Assembly: GCA_035691485.1 (NCBI GenBank) | Contig: DASSIZ010000064.1 | Location: 1-55,570, forward strand | DNA length: 55,570 nucleotides | Direction: 5' to 3' | Source of the DNA: Terriglobales bacterium | GTDB taxonomy: Bacteria; Acidobacteriota; Terriglobia; Terriglobales; Acidobacteriaceae | Shown: positions 34,385 to 42,295 of the stretch, one piece after another | Position numbering within the stretch: the first letter of the stretch is position 1 | Layout of the letters: every line of letters starts with the position of its first letter | Position numbers and translations under genes: made by a program | Notes under the pieces: model-generated | What the model saw: only the letters and a program-made list of their open reading frames with translations | Told to the model about the DNA's origin: nothing | Database searches by the model: none

Positions 34385-34659
34385 TCCAGGATCTCCAGCT
34401 CGAAACGGCGGTCCAGTTTGCTGCCGGCGGCGCCCAGGATGTTGCGAAAAGCGCGCGCCGTGCGGCCCTGTTTGCCGATCACTTTGCCGAGGTCGCCGGG
34501 GGCGACGCGCAGCTCAAGCACGGTGGCGCCGTCTTCATCGAAGGATTCGACGGAGACCTCGCCGGGAGTATCCACGAGCGACTTGGCGATTTCCTCGATC
34601 AGCGCACGCAGATCGGGTGCGGGCTGCTCAGTGCCGGCGGTGGATGGATCGCTCGCCAT
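34381..34659 (-). CDS. khpA: KH-domain RNA-binding protein KhpA
   Basis: 92 residues from ATG 34659; GTG 34665 is the other possibility. A single type II KH domain contains LRVAPGDLGKVIGKQGRTARAFRNIL, with the GxxG loop as GKQG. The N-terminal helix LRALIEEIAKSLVDTP is standard. KhpA works with KhpB in post-transcriptional control in Firmicutes and is conserved between rpsP and rimM. Its stop codon overlaps the presumed start of rimM, suggesting coupled translation. Confidence 0.92.
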   Translation of the reverse strand: MASDPSTAGTEQPAPDLRALIEEIAKSLVDTPGEVSVESFDEDGATVLELRVAPGDLGKVIGKQGRTARAFRNILGAAGSKLDRRFELEILE

Positions 34660-34689
34660 AATCACTAACTCAGTAGCTCAGTACATCGA

Positions 34690-34941
34690 TCACGCTGCCG
34701 GGGAAGTCGCGGCGGCGGGGTACTTGGCGACCAAACGGGCGACCGTCTCCGACATCTTGGCGCCCTTGCTGACCCAGTGGTCAATGCGTTCACGCTTAAG
34801 ATTGACGCTGGCCGGAGCGGTCCGCGGGTTGTAAGTGCCGACCACTTCCACCGAGCGCCCATTGCGCGCCCGCTCTTTCTCGATCACCACCACGCGATAG
34901 TAAGGTTGCTTACGCGCGCCCACGCGCGCCAGTCGGATCAT
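34690..34941 (-). CDS. rpsP: 30S ribosomal protein S16
   Basis: 83 residues from ATG 34941 (MIRLARVGARKQPYYRVVV); a GTG six bases earlier is nearer to AAAGGA and may be the true start. The central ERARNGRSVEVVGTYNPR and DHWVSKGAKMSETV are family hallmarks. It stabilises the 5' domain of the 30S subunit. It heads the rpsP-khpA-rimM-trmD-rplS-rnhB run. Confidence 0.96.
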   Translation of the reverse strand: MIRLARVGARKQPYYRVVVIEKERARNGRSVEVVGTYNPRTAPASVNLKRERIDHWVSKGAKMSETVARLVAKYPAAATSPAA

Positions 34942-35054
34942 TAACACAGAGAAACATCCTTTCCTGCTGGTTGGGTTCCTGCGGATTACCGAAGGAGCAA
35001 GACAAACCCTTATTATTGCGGAAGGTGTGAGGATTGGCAACGATAAACAGAAAC

Positions 35055-35082
35055 CGGGCTCAAGGCGCGCGGCGCAAGGCGG
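35055..35082. repeat. heptamer repeat at the 3' end of the peroxiredoxin gene
   Basis: ctcaagg, cgcgcgg, cgcaagg, cgg are in seven-base register. The series begins in the spacer and continues into the last codons of the gene ending at 35060 (SALRRAP). Confidence 0.5.
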
Positions 35083-35737
35083 ACAAAACATCTGCCGGTT
35101 CGATTCGGATCGTATAGTCCGGATCCGCGGCGGCAAAAACTACTTCATGATCCCGCAAAACGAAGGTGGCGGGCAGGGGCAATTCCCAGCTTGGCTCACC
35201 GTTGATGAACGGCAGGTTGACGAAGGTCTTGCTGTACATCTCCTGCTGGTAATCGGGAACTCGATACGCCAGTCCGAATTGCCGGGCGACCGCGTTGCCG
35301 GCATCGCTGAGCAGGGGAAAGGCAAGCTTGTGCTGGTCGCGCATGAGGTAGGACTGGTGCACGGTTTGCGGCGAGATGGCGACCACGGCCGCTCCGGCGG
35401 CGAGCACCTGGGGCAGGGCTTCATTCCAGGCTTCCGCAGTGGCAACACAGAACGGGCACCAACGCCCGCGCAGAAAGACGATGACCAGGGGACCGGAGCC
35501 GGAGGCGAAGAGTTTGCCGTCGTGGTCCGGCAGTTCGAAGCCGGGAGCTGCGGACCCGACCGGCAGGATGCGGTCCGCGATTCCGGAGGCGCGCAGTTCG
35601 TCCACGGAGCGGCGATTGACGGCGAGCGAAGCGGCAGGAACGTATTTCTCCATCAGTTCGCGGCGCTCGTCGAGCGCTGCTTTCAGGGTCGCGTGACCGA
35701 GTCCGGATTGGGCTTCTTCAAGGCTGCGCCACTTCAT
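35060..35737 (-). CDS. peroxiredoxin-like AhpC/TSA family protein
   Basis: 225 residues from ATG 35737, which overlaps the preceding gene's stop by four bases. The thioredoxin-fold domain begins near residue 60 (GSAAPGFELPDHDG). The active site is GRWCPFC with C94 and C97, resembling a thioredoxin CxxC more than the usual peroxiredoxin TxxC. An N-terminal helical extension of 60 residues (KWRSLEEAQSGLGHATLKAAL) marks the peroxiredoxin-like subgroup. It probably reduces peroxides or disulfides. It shares a transcript with the DUF169 gene. Confidence 0.88.
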   Translation of the reverse strand: MKWRSLEEAQSGLGHATLKAALDERRELMEKYVPAASLAVNRRSVDELRASGIADRILPVGSAAPGFELPDHDGKLFASGSGPLVIVFLRGRWCPFCVATAEAWNEALPQVLAAGAAVVAISPQTVHQSYLMRDQHKLAFPLLSDAGNAVARQFGLAYRVPDYQQEMYSKTFVNLPFINGEPSWELPLPATFVLRDHEVVFAAADPDYTIRIEPADVLSALRRAP

Positions 35738-36549
35738 GGCTTGTTGGCGTCGCGGTCTTCGAGTTTTTTCATCAGTTCCCGGTAGGTCGGAGGCATGTGC
35801 ACGGTTTCGCGCATGGCGACGGTGATGGGGAAACGGATGCCGCCCTTGTGCGTGCCTTCCAGGCCTTCCATGATCTCTTCCGACCAGGCGAAAGGAAAGG
35901 CGAACACCATCTCGGTGTCCTGGGCCATGCCGAAGACGCGGTCCCCGGTGCAGGGGAGGATGACCTTGGGCTCGTTGGTGGTCATGGTCTGGATGACGAT
36001 TTCGGCGCAATCGAGGCGGCCCCCCGAAGTGCTTGCGACGCGACCGCCGCGCTTGTACAGGGTGGCGTGAACCAGGCGCAGCACCTGCGCGCTGTTGGCG
36101 TAGATGGCGATGACATGGGGCTCGAATTTCGCCCGGTTCAGGGGCGCGACGCAGAGGTGCTCGTAGTCGCCGGGCTGGAATTTCCACGCGCTCGCTTCGA
36201 GGTTGGTGGCCGCCTGTTCGTCCTTGCAATACATCCCAACCGCCGCGAAGCCTTTCAGGTACTCGTCATTGGGTTTGCGAAACCCGAAGGCGATAGCAGC
36301 GAGCGGGCAGATGACGTCTTTCTTGCCGACGGCGATGCCCCAGCCATAGCGGCGCGCGACGCCAATGGACTGGCAGACGATCCATTGCTCACCGAGGTCG
36401 CGGCTGGGGACCTTGATGTCCGGCGGAAGTTCTTCGCCGGGCTTGATCATGCGAATGGCGAGCGGAAAGGTGTCGGGACGGACGTAGCGGGAGATGGCAT
36501 CGTCCAGTTTCTTCAGGGTTGCAGCGGGAGCGGCGGTATTAGTAGGCAT
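35734..36549 (-). CDS. DUF169 family protein
   Basis: 271 residues from ATG 36549; a start at 36615 would add an unlikely peptide and no Shine-Dalgarno is strong at either site. Features match DUF169: IKVPSRDLGEQWIVCQSIGVARRYGW, EYEHLCVAPL-like and VILPCTGDRVFGMAQDTEMVFAFP. Six cysteines are spread through it, some possibly binding a metal or cofactor. The function of the family is unknown. The ATGA overlap with a peroxiredoxin-like gene suggests a joint redox role. Confidence 0.83.
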   Translation of the reverse strand: MPTNTAAPAATLKKLDDAISRYVRPDTFPLAIRMIKPGEELPPDIKVPSRDLGEQWIVCQSIGVARRYGWGIAVGKKDVICPLAAIAFGFRKPNDEYLKGFAAVGMYCKDEQAATNLEASAWKFQPGDYEHLCVAPLNRAKFEPHVIAIYANSAQVLRLVHATLYKRGGRVASTSGGRLDCAEIVIQTMTTNEPKVILPCTGDRVFGMAQDTEMVFAFPFAWSEEIMEGLEGTHKGGIRFPITVAMRETVHMPPTYRELMKKLEDRDANKP

Positions 36550-36640
36550 GACGGCACCGTTGTCGATGAAATGAGCGGGCCAGTATGAATCAGCGGCGGG
36601 GCAGGCGCAAGGCAACAGCAGATTTCTCGCGGGCCAAGGC

Positions 36641-36694
36641 TTGCTCGGAATGACAATATTAAGAGGGCTTGTACGGCACGGCTAAAGCCGTGCC
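36641..36694. repeat. two dispersed repeats between the DUF169 gene and ffh
   Basis: 36641-36655 is the reverse complement of TGTCATTCCGAGCAA, a diverged copy of the TGTCATCCTGAGCGAG element at 15572. 36675-36694 is GGCACGGCTAAAGCCGTGCC, the second REP hairpin. Both are oriented within the minus-strand transcript. Nothing else is seen in 36550-36733. Confidence 0.65.
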
Positions 36695-36733
36695 CCTTCC
36701 CAAGTATCGCCGCCAGAGCGCTCCAACCTCGAT

Positions 36734-38092
36734 TCACATTCCCGGGAACTTCATGCCGGCCAGCTTGCGGCCAAAGCTGGCCTTGCCCATGTCCTTAAAC
36801 ATTTTTCGCATCTGGGCATACTGGCGCAAAAGCTGGTTTACTTCCTGCACCGAGGTGCCGCTGCCGCGTGCGATGCGCTTGCGGCGGCTGCCGTTGATGA
36901 CGTCGTGGTGCTCGCGCTCGTGCGGGGTCATGGAGTTGATGATGGCTTCGACGCGCGTGATCTGGCCCTCGTCAACATTGTCCACGGCCTTCTGCATGTT
37001 GGCGAAGGGACCGACCGAGGGCAGCATCTTCATGATGCTGGAGATGGAACCCATCTTCTTGACCTGGCGAAGCTGGTCGCGGAAATCTTCCAGGGAGAAG
37101 CCATCGCCGCCGAGAGCTTTCTTGGTGAAGTCCTCGGCCTTCTTGCGGTCCAGGGTCTGCTCGGCTTTTTCGATGAGCGAGAGGATATCGCCCATGCCGA
37201 GAATGCGGCCGACGATGCGGTCGGGATGAAAGGGCTCGAGGGCATCGAATTTTTCGCCCACGCCGATGAACTTGATCGGTTGCCCGGTGACCTTGCGGAT
37301 AGAAAGCGCAGCGCCGCCGCGGGCGTCGCCATCCATCTTGGTAAGCACAACGCCGGTGAGGGTGAGCTTCTTGTGGAATTCGTCGGCGGACTTGACCGCG
37401 TCCTGGCCGGTCATGGCGTCGGCAACGAACAGGATCTCCTGCGGGTTGAGCAGCTTCTTTAGCGACTGCATTTCTTCCATGAGCTGCTCGTCGATGTGCA
37501 GGCGGCCGGCGGTGTCGACGATGAGTATGTCGCTGCCGGTCACGACGGCTTCCTTGCGCGCTTCCTTGGCCAGGCGCTCCACGGTGGCGGTGTTGGCTTC
37601 CTCGACCTGGCCTTCGTAGAGGTTGGCGCCCACTTGCTTGGCCACGACCTTCAACTGCTCGCGGGCGGCGGGACGATAGACGTCAACCGAGACCAGCAGC
37701 GGACGATGGCCGCCCTTCTTGAGCCAGTGCGCCAGCTTGCCCGAGGTGGTGGTCTTGCCGGAACCTTGCAGGCCGGCCATCAGGATGACGCTGGGCGGTT
37801 GCGAGGCGAACTTCACTTTGGCGGTATCGTGGCCGAGGAGCTCGACGAGTTCGTCTCGAACGATCTTGATGACCTGCTCGGCGGGAGAAAGCGCGGTCAT
37901 GACCTCCTGGCCGACCGCCTTGGCCTGGATGTGGTCGATCAATTCCTTGACGACTTTGAAGTTGACGTCAGCTTCCAGCAGGGCCAAGCGGATTTCTCGC
38001 AGCGCCTCCTGGATGTTCTCTTCGGTGAGCTTGCCTTGGCCGCGCAGGTTTTTGAAGGCGCGCTGCAGCTTGTCGGTAAGGTTCTCAAACAT
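36734..38092 (-). CDS. ffh: signal recognition particle GTPase Ffh
   Basis: 452 residues. The N domain leads into the G domain: G1 GLQGSGKTTTSGKLA near 105-119, G3 DTAGRLHIDEQLM, and G4/G5 TKMDGDARGG and GVGEKFDALEPF. The methionine-rich M domain (MGSISSIMKMLPSV, RKRIARGSGTSVQEVNQLL) binds 4.5S RNA and signal sequences, ending GMKFPGM. It targets membrane proteins with FtsY. It is separated from rpsP by two redox-type genes. Confidence 0.97.
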   Translation of the reverse strand: MFENLTDKLQRAFKNLRGQGKLTEENIQEALREIRLALLEADVNFKVVKELIDHIQAKAVGQEVMTALSPAEQVIKIVRDELVELLGHDTAKVKFASQPPSVILMAGLQGSGKTTTSGKLAHWLKKGGHRPLLVSVDVYRPAAREQLKVVAKQVGANLYEGQVEEANTATVERLAKEARKEAVVTGSDILIVDTAGRLHIDEQLMEEMQSLKKLLNPQEILFVADAMTGQDAVKSADEFHKKLTLTGVVLTKMDGDARGGAALSIRKVTGQPIKFIGVGEKFDALEPFHPDRIVGRILGMGDILSLIEKAEQTLDRKKAEDFTKKALGGDGFSLEDFRDQLRQVKKMGSISSIMKMLPSVGPFANMQKAVDNVDEGQITRVEAIINSMTPHEREHHDVINGSRRKRIARGSGTSVQEVNQLLRQYAQMRKMFKDMGKASFGRKLAGMKFPGM

Positions 38093-38177
38093 ATCTGAGC
38101 TTTGATTCTATCAAGGAGTGGAAAGTAGCTTCTCCAGAACAGGCTACACGAGTCATAGACCCAACACGTGGGGTAAC

Positions 38178-39050
38178 ATGACCGAGCGCCCCATGCTGAT
38201 TTCGAGACAGCCCGGCCTCTACCGGTTCGGCATCTTCGAAGCCGACTGCGCGACCGGCGAACTGCGCAAGGCCGGCGCCCGCGTACGCCTCCAAGACCAG
38301 CCCTTTGCCGTACTCATGGTCCTGCTGGAACGGCCCGGCGAACTGGTGACACGCGAAGATCTGCGCCAGAAATTGTGGAGCGGCGACACCTTCGTGGATT
38401 TCGATCACAGTCTCAACACCGCCATCACCAAGTTGCGCGAGGCGCTGGGCGATGCGGCGACCAATCCTCGATTTATCGAGACCCTGGCGCGCCGCGGCTA
38501 TCGTTTCATCGCCCCTGTCCAGCGGTTCGACAACAAACTTGCCAGTGTCCCTGCAAGCCCGACGGAACCCGCCGCGGCATCCAGCGAAGGTGGGTCGGGC
38601 TTTGCGATTCTTACTCGTCCTGCCGACGTTCCTCCCGTTCCGCGGGGATATGTGAGAGCGCTGTTCGCGCTCATCCAGATCATGTACCTGGTGTTTTATG
38701 TCGTCGCGCTTACGCGCTTGCACGCCGTGGATCGAGCCCTCGACCAGGCATTCGGACAATCCCCCTGGCTCCTCGTCGTGGTGGTGGTTACGGCGGTGAT
38801 TGGCGTGCCCATTCGCCTGTTCCTGTTGAGCGCGGCGGCATTCAATGTCTGGCAGGTCAGCCGGAAGTTTACGCGCCTTTTTCCCGTGGTCATTGTGCTG
38901 GATGGGATATGGGCGCTCGCGCCGTTCTTGCTGGTGTCCAAGATTGGCTGGGGCGGCGCACTAGCAGCAACCGCGGCGCTGCTCTACGTGCCTTTTTCCC
39001 AACGGACCTTGCTGCTGATGGGCGAGCGCGCGTCGACATCCGGGAATTGA
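38178..39050 (+). CDS. winged-helix (ToxR/CadC-like) regulator with four membrane segments
   Basis: 290 residues from ATG 38178; the frame stays open back to 38118. An OmpR-type winged helix spans about 15-112 (FGIFEADCATGELRKAG, FDHSLNTAITKLREALGD, ETLARRGYRF). A linker rich in Ala, Ser and Pro follows, then four hydrophobic segments at about 158-178, 196-222, 233-253 and 259-281. It looks like a one-component membrane-tethered regulator in which membrane helices replace the usual periplasmic or TPR sensor. The signal is unknown. Its last 67 bases overlap the antisense gtrA end. Confidence 0.85.
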   Translation: MTERPMLISRQPGLYRFGIFEADCATGELRKAGARVRLQDQPFAVLMVLLERPGELVTREDLRQKLWSGDTFVDFDHSLNTAITKLREALGDAATNPRFIETLARRGYRFIAPVQRFDNKLASVPASPTEPAAASSEGGSGFAILTRPADVPPVPRGYVRALFALIQIMYLVFYVVALTRLHAVDRALDQAFGQSPWLLVVVVVTAVIGVPIRLFLLSAAAFNVWQVSRKFTRLFPVVIVLDGIWALAPFLLVSKIGWGGALAATAALLYVPFSQRTLLLMGERASTSGN

Positions 39051-39463
39051 GCTTTCGGGACCAGGAACACCCAGCGGTCGCTGACCAGGAAATTCGCCGC
39101 ATAACAAGCGGATATGCTGATCAGGTTGGCGGGCAGGACGGGAAGCCCCGCTTGCCCGACCAGCCACCACATCAGCAGCAGGTTTCCGACAATCGAAATG
39201 GCGGCATTGGCCAGGCAAAATCGCAGCAGCCGAACCAGTATCTCTGCCGGCCCCGTGCCTTGCGCGCGATCGGCCCAAGTGAAGCGCTCATGCCAGATGA
39301 AATTGTGAAGCACGGCGCATGCCACCGCCAGGGCGGTCGCCGGCAGGTACGGGAGACGCAGTCGGATAAAGAGGGACAGCGCGCCCAGTTGCACCCCAAT
39401 CCCAATGGCTCCGACAAAAGAAAACTTCAGCCAGCGTACGTGCTGTGGTGTCGAAGCGTTCAA
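38984..39463 (-). CDS. GtrA family membrane protein
   Basis: 159 residues with a TTG start that overlaps the upstream stop by four bases (TTGA). Four membrane helices are visible. Signatures include LKFSFVGAIGIGVQLGAL and a second repeat ANAAISIVGNLLLMWWLVGQ, and the FIWHERFTW loop, all typical of GtrA, which flips or anchors polyprenyl-linked sugars. The cytoplasmic tail overlaps the opposite gene. It is coupled to a CDP-alcohol phosphotransferase, suggesting a lipid- or glycan-linked pathway. Confidence 0.88.
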   Translation of the reverse strand: MNASTPQHVRWLKFSFVGAIGIGVQLGALSLFIRLRLPYLPATALAVACAVLHNFIWHERFTWADRAQGTGPAEILVRLLRFCLANAAISIVGNLLLMWWLVGQAGLPVLPANLISISACYAANFLVSDRWVFLVPKAQFPDVDARSPISSKVRWEKGT

Positions 39464-40146
39464 GGCATTCGCTCCTCGCGATAAAGGCGCAGAGAGTGTG
39501 TGATGCTCGACACCACTAGCATGACCGTCATCGCGGCGATGGCCACCGTACCGCCCACGTCGAAAAGCCGGAACTGAATGCCGTGCAGCTTCACCACCGG
39601 CCGGTACAGCAGCGCAATGTTTCCGATCACCAGCAGAATCCGGATTTCAGTCGGTCCCAGCTTGCCGTAGGAGAGGCGAAAAGTTCCCAACGTGTAGGAG
39701 GCAAGGTAGACCTCAATGGACAGCATCAGAAACGCGACCAGCATGCCGGCGGCGATGGCGGGGTGAACGTAGCCGGAAAGTGCCATGCCGCCCATGAGGA
39801 AAAAGGCGGCGAAGGTGTCGATGATGTGGTCCACGTAGAAGCCGTAGCGTGGCCGCTGCCGGCCGCGAACACGCGCGAGAGTGCCGTCCATGCTATCGCC
39901 GAGCCAGTTCACCGCCAGGCAGAGGATCACAACCAGCAGCGCTCGGCGGTCCCAGCGCGCGGCGGCGTAGAAAACTCCTGCCAGCGCCTGACCGGCAAAG
40001 CCGAGCGCAGTGAGGTGATCGGAATTGATCCACTGCGGAGTGCGCTCCGCCATCCAGATCAGGGCACGCTTTTCCAGGGAGGCGGACACGCTGTCCTGAA
40101 TTCGCGTGGCAGGGACAAATGGTAAGCAATCGTTTCGCGTGACCAT
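39460..40146 (-). CDS. CDP-alcohol phosphatidyltransferase family protein
   Basis: 228 residues from ATG 40146, which has a strong AGGAGG. The catalytic motif has D84, D87, G88, A91, R92, G102, D106 and D110, close to the canonical DxxDGxxARx8GxxxDxxxD with one extra residue in the spacer. Several membrane helices follow. It transfers a phospho-alcohol from a CDP-linked donor to a lipid or inositol acceptor; the substrate is not predictable. gtrA is translationally coupled downstream. Confidence 0.92.
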   Translation of the reverse strand: MVTRNDCLPFVPATRIQDSVSASLEKRALIWMAERTPQWINSDHLTALGFAGQALAGVFYAAARWDRRALLVVILCLAVNWLGDSMDGTLARVRGRQRPRYGFYVDHIIDTFAAFFLMGGMALSGYVHPAIAAGMLVAFLMLSIEVYLASYTLGTFRLSYGKLGPTEIRILLVIGNIALLYRPVVKLHGIQFRLFDVGGTVAIAAMTVMLVVSSITHSLRLYREERMP

Positions 40147-40331
40147 GGCTGGCCTCCTATGGTGAGAAAGATGCCAGACCGCCGGCCCCAAATCCAATGC
40201 ACCGGAGGTAAAACGTCACGCAACCGGAGGTCACTGTCCAAGTATCAGAGAAGGCGATATTTACGCAAGAAAGACACCACAGAACTCTTAGAGTTCGCTG
40301 TGCAGCACACGCGAGGGCACAGCGTGCCCTT

Positions 40332-41846
40332 TCAAATCGATGCTCGGACCCAGCCATACTGGGTATTGCTGGGCTCTGCCATGCCGGAGGCTTTGTACAT
40401 TTTGCGCAGACGCTGCAGGTAATCGGCCGGCAGCGGGTTGATTTTTTCGTTGGGATCGATGCCGTAGACGCGCGCCGCGTTCAGGCCGAAGATGGCGCGT
40501 TTCACCTCCGGAGTAAGCGGCTGGTAGCCGAAGCGCTTTTGCAGATCCGGGGGCATTTCCAGGCGGCGGAAGGCTTCGATCTGCCACTGTGGCGAGCCCC
40601 ACCAGATGGAATCAGTTCCCCAGAGCACGTGGTCGGAGCCGAAGGCGTCGATAATCATGCCCATCACATAGGAGGCGAGCAGCGGACTGGTGGAGACCAT
40701 GAGGGCGAAGGTGCTGCCCATTTCCATGTAGATATTCTTGATCTCGGGGTTCTTCTTCTTCCAGGCGCAGATATCGGAGGTCCAAGGAATGTAGGTCTCG
40801 GTGCGGAACTCGCCTTTGGCGGCGGCAAGCGCGTCCTGCGGTCCCCGGAAGCCGGAGTGGTAGACCAGGAAATTCAGGTTGGGAAAATCCTTGGCGGCCT
40901 TGGGCACGTCCATCGGGCTCCACCATTCGGGATCGCCGGGGAAGGGCAGCCCCTTGTGGATGCAGATGTTCTTCACGCGCTGCTTCACGGCTTTTTCCAA
41001 GGCGGGGTAAGCGGTCTTCTCGTCATCCAGGCGCCAGCCTGCCTTCCCCTTGGCGCGAGCAACGCCGGTGTAGCCCTTCCAGGCGTTAATCTTCAGCTTC
41101 GATAACTGCGCGTCCATGAGGTCGAGATTCTCGTTGCCGAGGTCGGGCGAAAAATATCCGTGGCTGATGACGCGCGGCGAACTGGTCAGTTGGTTAATCC
41201 AGGTCTTGCTCTTGAAGATGACTTCCGGCGTGAGGACGTCGGTCTCTTCCGACGATCCCGGCAGAGCGCTGAGCGCGACCACGTCGGTGTCGCTGTCGAG
41301 AAACACCTCCTTGATGTAACTCTCGATGTAGGCATCTTCGATATGCGCAGTTCGATCTTTTAATGCGGGATTGATTTTGCGCGCCATGTTGCGCATGCCG
41401 ACCACCGCGTTCAGGAATTCCTGATCGGCGTGGGGCGCCTGCTCGGGCATGGCGACGTGGTGAGTCTGGATGTCAAAGATGAAAGTCTTGAGCTTGTTTG
41501 CGTCGACTGCGGCGGACTCGAACAATTCTTCGGCTTCGACGGTGAACATGCGTCCGAAAACGGTGTTCATGGCCGCGAAGGCCAACGCCATGCCGCACGA
41601 GGATTTCAGGAAACTTCTGCGGTCCGTGCCGAGCCGCCGCGCCTGGCGTTCGGCCCCGGCGATGATTTCCCGCTCCAGCCGCTTCTGCTCGGGAGTCTGC
41701 GGAATGGGCGTGTACTCTTCGTTGGAGATCACCTGCGTCGGCACCGGCAGGCAGCGGTCGAGCCAGGCGTCGAGTTCCGACTTGCGAACCCAACCGTTGT
41801 GAATAGCAGGTTTGGGAGGCTTCAGCGCTGTTTTCGGATTGGGCAT
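40332..41846 (-). CDS. amidohydrolase family protein with internal Tat-like motif
   Basis: 504 residues from ATG 41846 with GGTGAGGAA upstream. RRSFLK at 76-81 followed by a hydrophobic stretch (SSCGMALAFAAM) looks like a Tat signal, but it lies behind 75 polar residues. The catalytic part is amidohydrolase_2-like: FIFDIQTHHVAMP gives the first metal histidines, then a DAFGSDHVLWGTDSIWWGSPQWQ segment and NAARVYGID at the C-terminus. These enzymes include decarboxylases and hydrolases of aromatic acids. An upstream ATG at 42020 was rejected. Confidence 0.86.
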   Translation of the reverse strand: MPNPKTALKPPKPAIHNGWVRKSELDAWLDRCLPVPTQVISNEEYTPIPQTPEQKRLEREIIAGAERQARRLGTDRRSFLKSSCGMALAFAAMNTVFGRMFTVEAEELFESAAVDANKLKTFIFDIQTHHVAMPEQAPHADQEFLNAVVGMRNMARKINPALKDRTAHIEDAYIESYIKEVFLDSDTDVVALSALPGSSEETDVLTPEVIFKSKTWINQLTSSPRVISHGYFSPDLGNENLDLMDAQLSKLKINAWKGYTGVARAKGKAGWRLDDEKTAYPALEKAVKQRVKNICIHKGLPFPGDPEWWSPMDVPKAAKDFPNLNFLVYHSGFRGPQDALAAAKGEFRTETYIPWTSDICAWKKKNPEIKNIYMEMGSTFALMVSTSPLLASYVMGMIIDAFGSDHVLWGTDSIWWGSPQWQIEAFRRLEMPPDLQKRFGYQPLTPEVKRAIFGLNAARVYGIDPNEKINPLPADYLQRLRKMYKASGMAEPSNTQYGWVRASI

Positions 41847-42009
41847 TTCCTCACCCCAGTGAAGAAACGCAGAATACGCCTGTGGGATGGGAAGGACAAA
41901 CGTTCGAATGACAGCCGCAGCATCGGCCGCAATCGGGTCGCGTTCCCAAACCCGGATTTTCCCTTCCCAAAGCCGAAATTTTCCTTGCCGCCGAATCACC
42001 CTAGAGACT

Positions 42010-42294
42010 GTGACGGGCATTGGCTTGCGATGCCAGGCGAGTTACTGTGTCGACGTGCTGCCTTATCCCAATGCGCTGACCAACCAGGTCAAAGCGGCGT
42101 TCTGCCAGCACGAGCGAACCATGGTTCGCAAGAAACCGGCGTGCTGGACTTGCTCCTGGTGCGAGAAGGGGACCGACGTGATGGTCACCAGCTGCACGGA
42201 AGCGCGGCGCTGCCTGTTGACGCAACTGCACAGCAACGGGAACGGCCAAGGCAAGAAGCCGGAGACGTTCGGGACGATGTCCCACGCCGCCTGA
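42010..42294 (+). CDS. small cysteine-rich hypothetical protein
   Basis: 94 residues from GTG 42010 (other starts: GTG 42055, ATG 42121). Nearly all codons end in C or G, which is what real genes here show, and the reverse-strand frame is less biased. CWTCSWCEKG plus further cysteines (seven to eight in total) suggest a metal-binding knuckle. No family recognised. It ends one base from the stop of the convergent deacetylase gene. Start and reality are uncertain. Confidence 0.42.
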   Translation: MTGIGLRCQASYCVDVLPYPNALTNQVKAAFCQHERTMVRKKPACWTCSWCEKGTDVMVTSCTEARRCLLTQLHSNGNGQGKKPETFGTMSHAA

Positions 42295-42295
42295 C

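Noticed and set aside
34028-34834. A 268-residue plus-strand reading frame over rimM, khpA and rpsP
   Set aside because: It is the antisense shadow of three well recognised genes and has no family character.
41887-42009. ATG start at 41887 for the cysteine-rich small protein
   Set aside because: The upstream part lacks the third-position GC bias of the rest and crosses the promoter region of the amidohydrolase gene.
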